Of a stretch of DNA of 64,000 nucleotides, positions 61,189-64,000 are shown piece after piece. The stretch is taken from NCBI GenBank assembly GCA_001604275.1, contig LVBD01000032.1:1-64000 (forward strand), written 5' to 3'. Positions within the stretch are counted from its first letter, which is position 1; the number at the start of each line of letters is the position of its first letter. Made by a program: the position numbers and the translations under genes. The notes under the pieces were generated by a model. That model had not been told where the DNA came from. It was given only the letters and a program-made list of their open reading frames with translations, and ran no database searches. Source of the DNA: Spirochaetales bacterium Spiro_02. GTDB taxonomy: Bacteria > Spirochaetota > Spirochaetia > Sphaerochaetales > Sphaerochaetaceae.

Positions 61189-61313
61189 TCGTTCAGCTCC
61201 CTTAGTAGATGCTTCGCGAACTGCGGGCTGTCGGCAGTGTTTTGGAATCTGTCGGCATCCCGCATGTGATATTGACATCCTAAGGTTTTTACGTTGATGA
61301 AAAGGGAGTCGTG

Positions 61314-64000
61314 ATGCAGAACAGACGTGGGCATACCATAGTACTGTTGTTCCTCTTATTTTTAGTCGCTGTTTTTCTTGTTGCGTTCATGAAGACGTGC
61401 GCGGGCCGTTCTGCATCGGTGGTCCACGAAGCTGTCGACGAGAAACCTACTCCTATAGCAGAAACAATTCCTCTCACCTCAGGAGGGGAACCTGTCGCCG
61501 AGCCGCTTCCCGATATCGCATCCTCTGTATCGCCTGCCGCCGCTTCGGAACTTCCCCCGGAGGAAACCCCAGCCGTCTTGCATCCACCCGTCAGGCCTTT
61601 CGCCCCGACATATTCCGGCCCGCCTGCGATCCTGCCCCTGGCCGCTTTGGAACCTTTGGCCGCCGCGTCTTCCCCCGTGGATCCGGAATCTACCGTTTCT
61701 CCCGAATTCCCGCCTCAGGAGCAGGTTTCCGTTCCGAAAGTCCCCGACATGCCGTTCATTTTCGAGCCGAGCGTCTTCACGCTGGACGACTGGTATACGT
61801 TCTTCGTCGATTCAGAACCCGCTCCTTCGTCGAGCGACGATCCGTTCGCTGATTTCTTCGTTTCCGGCGAAGACGCCATGGTGTACGATGACGGATGGTA
61901 CTACATGGGACTGTATATCAACGACGAGTATTCGGGTGACATCGAAGTTCAGCTGGAAGCGGATCAGCAAGCCCTCAACAGTTCCGAGTTGAGCCTGATG
62001 CTGGACACCCTCATTACCGACGATGCATACCGGATGATTTTCAGTGCCGGGGAACAGTACATTCCTCTCGATACGCTGAGGAATCTCGGGATCGGCGTCG
62101 ATTATGATCCGGCGATGTTCACCGTGGGGCTTACTTTCGGCATCGATATGATGCCTGTCAAGAACATTTCTGTCAGCACGAGCTACATCTCCCGCCGCGA
62201 CAGATATTCGCTCAGCGGCTCCCAGGTGCTCGCTCCCGCGAAGTTTTCGTGGATATCGCATCTTTCCCTGTATTCAGCGCTCGATTTCACAGAGGGAGAG
62301 CTGTCGACTTCCCAGTTGTTCTCGCTATCGGTGGCGAACAACCTTTCGATCTTCGGGGTAGGGCTGGATTTCTCCTATCAGCTTTCGCAGAACGATCCAT
62401 ATTTCACGTTCGGTTCCTGGCGGGGATTCTATGATTTCGCTGACAAGAACATCAGAATGTCCTTCGGAAACATCGGAAGCGGAATCGGTAGCTACAGCGG
62501 GACGTATGTCGGGCTCGCGTTCGAGAAAAATTATTCATACGGCACCGGATCGGCGAAAAGCAACCAGTATGAGCGGACCATCACGCTTCCCGTGCGGTCG
62601 AGCGTGGAAGTGATCATGAACGAGCGGTCGGTGTTCAAGCGGGAACTGGCTGCGGGAACGTACCGCCTGAAGGATTTCCTCTTCAGTCAAGGCGCCAATT
62701 CGATCGATGTCATAATTACCCCTGTCAATCCGATGGACGGAGAATCCTATACGATCCATGTTGACATGGGCTACGATTCCCGCCTGCTTGCACGCAATGA
62801 ATCGTTGTGGGGGATGAGTTTCTCCCTGCCAAGGGAAGAAGTGACCGCCGGCAGCGGTATCGGCATCTCCTTGCCATGGATCGGCGGCAAGGAACTTGAC
62901 TATCGACCGAAGCAGTTCTCAGCCCAGTATTGGCAGCAGACGGGAATCACCGATATCTTCACGCTCTCCACGACGTTCTCGGTCACTCCGGGGCTCTTCC
63001 TCTCCAATTTTTCCGGCGTGCTCGCGACGACATTCGGCACCGTCCAGGGCGCTACCGCGTTGAGTTTGAGTCCTTTGGGTGTCGGTTACAGCGGAAAGCT
63101 CAGCCATAGATACTCGGCGTCCAATTCGTGGTTCAATTCGATCGATGCAAGTATCGGATATACCAACGGTACGTATTCGGTCACACCGAGCGAAACGCAG
63201 ATCGCATCGGTCGGACTGCTGACAGGGGCGTTGTCGTTTTCCGGTCGCATCGGCAGTTTCCTGCGGATTTCCGTCGGTAGCAACGTGTCGCTGGCTGTCG
63301 ATACATTCTCTCCCGATTGGTCGATCGTCACATCCCTTGGGATGAGTCCTGCGCAAGGTATGTCTCTGTCGGCGTCCATTGTCGCAACTGCAACCGGCGA
63401 GAAACCGGATAAGCCAGTCGTAAAGGGAAGCTTGAGTTTCAGTTATTCGTTCGGTTCGGCGGCGGCCCTGTCTGTTTCAACGGATTTCAGAACCGGGAAT
63501 TCGATCAATTTCTCCTGGCGTCCGGGCGTCGACCGCCGTGACACCTTGCAGTTGAACCTCAGCGGAATCGATTTCTCCAATCCGATCAGGCATACGCTTT
63601 CGCTGGGATGGTCACATATCGGCGATCTGTATTCGATGACGTTGCGTCAGCAGTTCTCGGATTCCTACCAGAGGGCGGTAACGTACCTTTCCTTGAACAC
63701 GAGCTTCATTTTTGCCGACGGAGTGTTCGGGATGTCCCGCAATATTTCCGACAACTTCCTCCTGATCAAGCCGACCGGCTCGCTCAAAGGAGGCTCCATA
63801 TCAGTAGGAAGATCGATGGATTCCTCCCCATCGGTACTTCCCACGGTCTTCGGCGCCGCTGTATACAACAACATTTCCAGCTATACCAGGAACAACGTGA
63901 TCGTATTCGGTTCGAGCGGATCCTTGTTCGGAAGCGGAGATACGTTCGTCTACGAGATGACGCCGCGTTCCCGGCAGGGCTTCGTCGCGAAGATCAGCAT
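61314..64000 (+). CDS. Outer-membrane usher-like protein with proline-rich N-terminal extension (partial)
   Basis: 895 residues to the window end, no stop. AGGGAG precedes ATG 61314. Residues ~9-28 are a hydrophobic signal or anchor; ~45-160 are rich in Pro, Ala and Glu; then an usher N-terminal domain from ~186 (YDDGWYYMGLYINDEYSGDI; YIPLDTLRNLGIGVDYDPAM), beta-barrel strands with alternating aromatic residues, and an usher plug domain at ~420-480 (TLPVRSSVEVIMNERSVFKR; GTYRLKDFLFSQGANSIDVI), then more barrel. Ushers pass chaperone-subunit complexes through the outer membrane. The extension before the N-terminal domain is not usual for FimD/PapC proteins. Pilin genes may lie beyond the window. 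Confidence 0.82.
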   Translation, partial: MQNRRGHTIVLLFLLFLVAVFLVAFMKTCAGRSASVVHEAVDEKPTPIAETIPLTSGGEPVAEPLPDIASSVSPAAASELPPEETPAVLHPPVRPFAPTYSGPPAILPLAALEPLAAASSPVDPESTVSPEFPPQEQVSVPKVPDMPFIFEPSVFTLDDWYTFFVDSEPAPSSSDDPFADFFVSGEDAMVYDDGWYYMGLYINDEYSGDIEVQLEADQQALNSSELSLMLDTLITDDAYRMIFSAGEQYIPLDTLRNLGIGVDYDPAMFTVGLTFGIDMMPVKNISVSTSYISRRDRYSLSGSQVLAPAKFSWISHLSLYSALDFTEGELSTSQLFSLSVANNLSIFGVGLDFSYQLSQNDPYFTFGSWRGFYDFADKNIRMSFGNIGSGIGSYSGTYVGLAFEKNYSYGTGSAKSNQYERTITLPVRSSVEVIMNERSVFKRELAAGTYRLKDFLFSQGANSIDVIITPVNPMDGESYTIHVDMGYDSRLLARNESLWGMSFSLPREEVTAGSGIGISLPWIGGKELDYRPKQFSAQYWQQTGITDIFTLSTTFSVTPGLFLSNFSGVLATTFGTVQGATALSLSPLGVGYSGKLSHRYSASNSWFNSIDASIGYTNGTYSVTPSETQIASVGLLTGALSFSGRIGSFLRISVGSNVSLAVDTFSPDWSIVTSLGMSPAQGMSLSASIVATATGEKPDKPVVKGSLSFSYSFGSAAALSVSTDFRTGNSINFSWRPGVDRRDTLQLNLSGIDFSNPIRHTLSLGWSHIGDLYSMTLRQQFSDSYQRAVTYLSLNTSFIFADGVFGMSRNISDNFLLIKPTGSLKGGSISVGRSMDSSPSVLPTVFGAAVYNNISSYTRNNVIVFGSSGSLFGSGDTFVYEMTPRSRQGFVAKIS

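Noticed and set aside
1-64000. CRISPR arrays, insertion sequences, prophage or integrase-tRNA insertions
   Set aside because: No regularly spaced repeats, transposase or integrase motifs; both tRNA genes are followed by simple terminators rather than attachment-site duplications.

Overview
The window reads as a gene-dense chromosomal segment of a moderately GC-rich, double-membraned bacterium. A spirochaete of the Sphaerochaeta type is my best guess. This is inference: it rests on the secreted substrate-binding proteins whose mature ends begin GGKE, QGGSEAS or QGASEK, on the DapL route to lysine, on several carbohydrate ABC systems, on YesM/YesN-type two-component pairs and on 7TM-DISM GGDEF proteins. 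No 16S rRNA gene is present to settle it. No CRISPR array, insertion sequence, phage or plasmid module was found.

Layout. 1-7128: AraC-type regulator, a sugar ABC transporter and a split (LacL/LacM) beta-galactosidase. 7172-10285 (minus): BtuFCD corrinoid importer under a clear cobalamin riboswitch. 10480-14994: RNase HI, a TPR lipoprotein, an extended uracil phosphoribosyltransferase-like protein, adenylate kinase, an HD-hydrolase/GNAT fusion and an ACT-domain protein. 15022-23265: a maltodextrin regulon. The minus-strand operon holds binding protein, two permeases, LacI regulator and MalQ; a GH13 enzyme lies on the plus strand, and both are driven from one divergent promoter region with twin AAACCGGT operators. 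23427-28706: two tandem paralogous membrane GGDEF proteins and IMP dehydrogenase. 28821-34694: tRNA-Val, a cysteine-rich MarR regulator with its own operator, and sufCBDSU. 34777-41636: TetR regulator, FucO-like dehydrogenase, dapB-dapA-dapL-lysA and a thioesterase.

41643-43387 (minus): umuDC. 43566-46881: a CBM9-like protein and the minus-strand azlC-azlD-tatD-tcdA cluster. 47207-53443: YesM/YesN-type two-component system followed by a DctPQM TRAP transporter. 53568-54552: an unrecognised protein and tRNA-Pro on the opposite strand. 54843-59336: trpEGDCF without trpBA. 59422-59982: a second TetR regulator. 60439-64000: a PapD-like chaperone and the first 895 residues of an outer-membrane usher with an unusual proline-rich N-terminal extension, cut by the window end.

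The most noteworthy items are the chaperone-usher pair, the candidate Fe-S-sensing MarR regulator of suf, the HD-GNAT fusion next to an ACT protein, the LacLM split, three 11-bp iterons upstream of the B12 riboswitch, and a recurring pattern of genes lacking a Shine-Dalgarno sequence whose -10 box sits about 7-13 bases before the ATG (candidate leaderless mRNAs).
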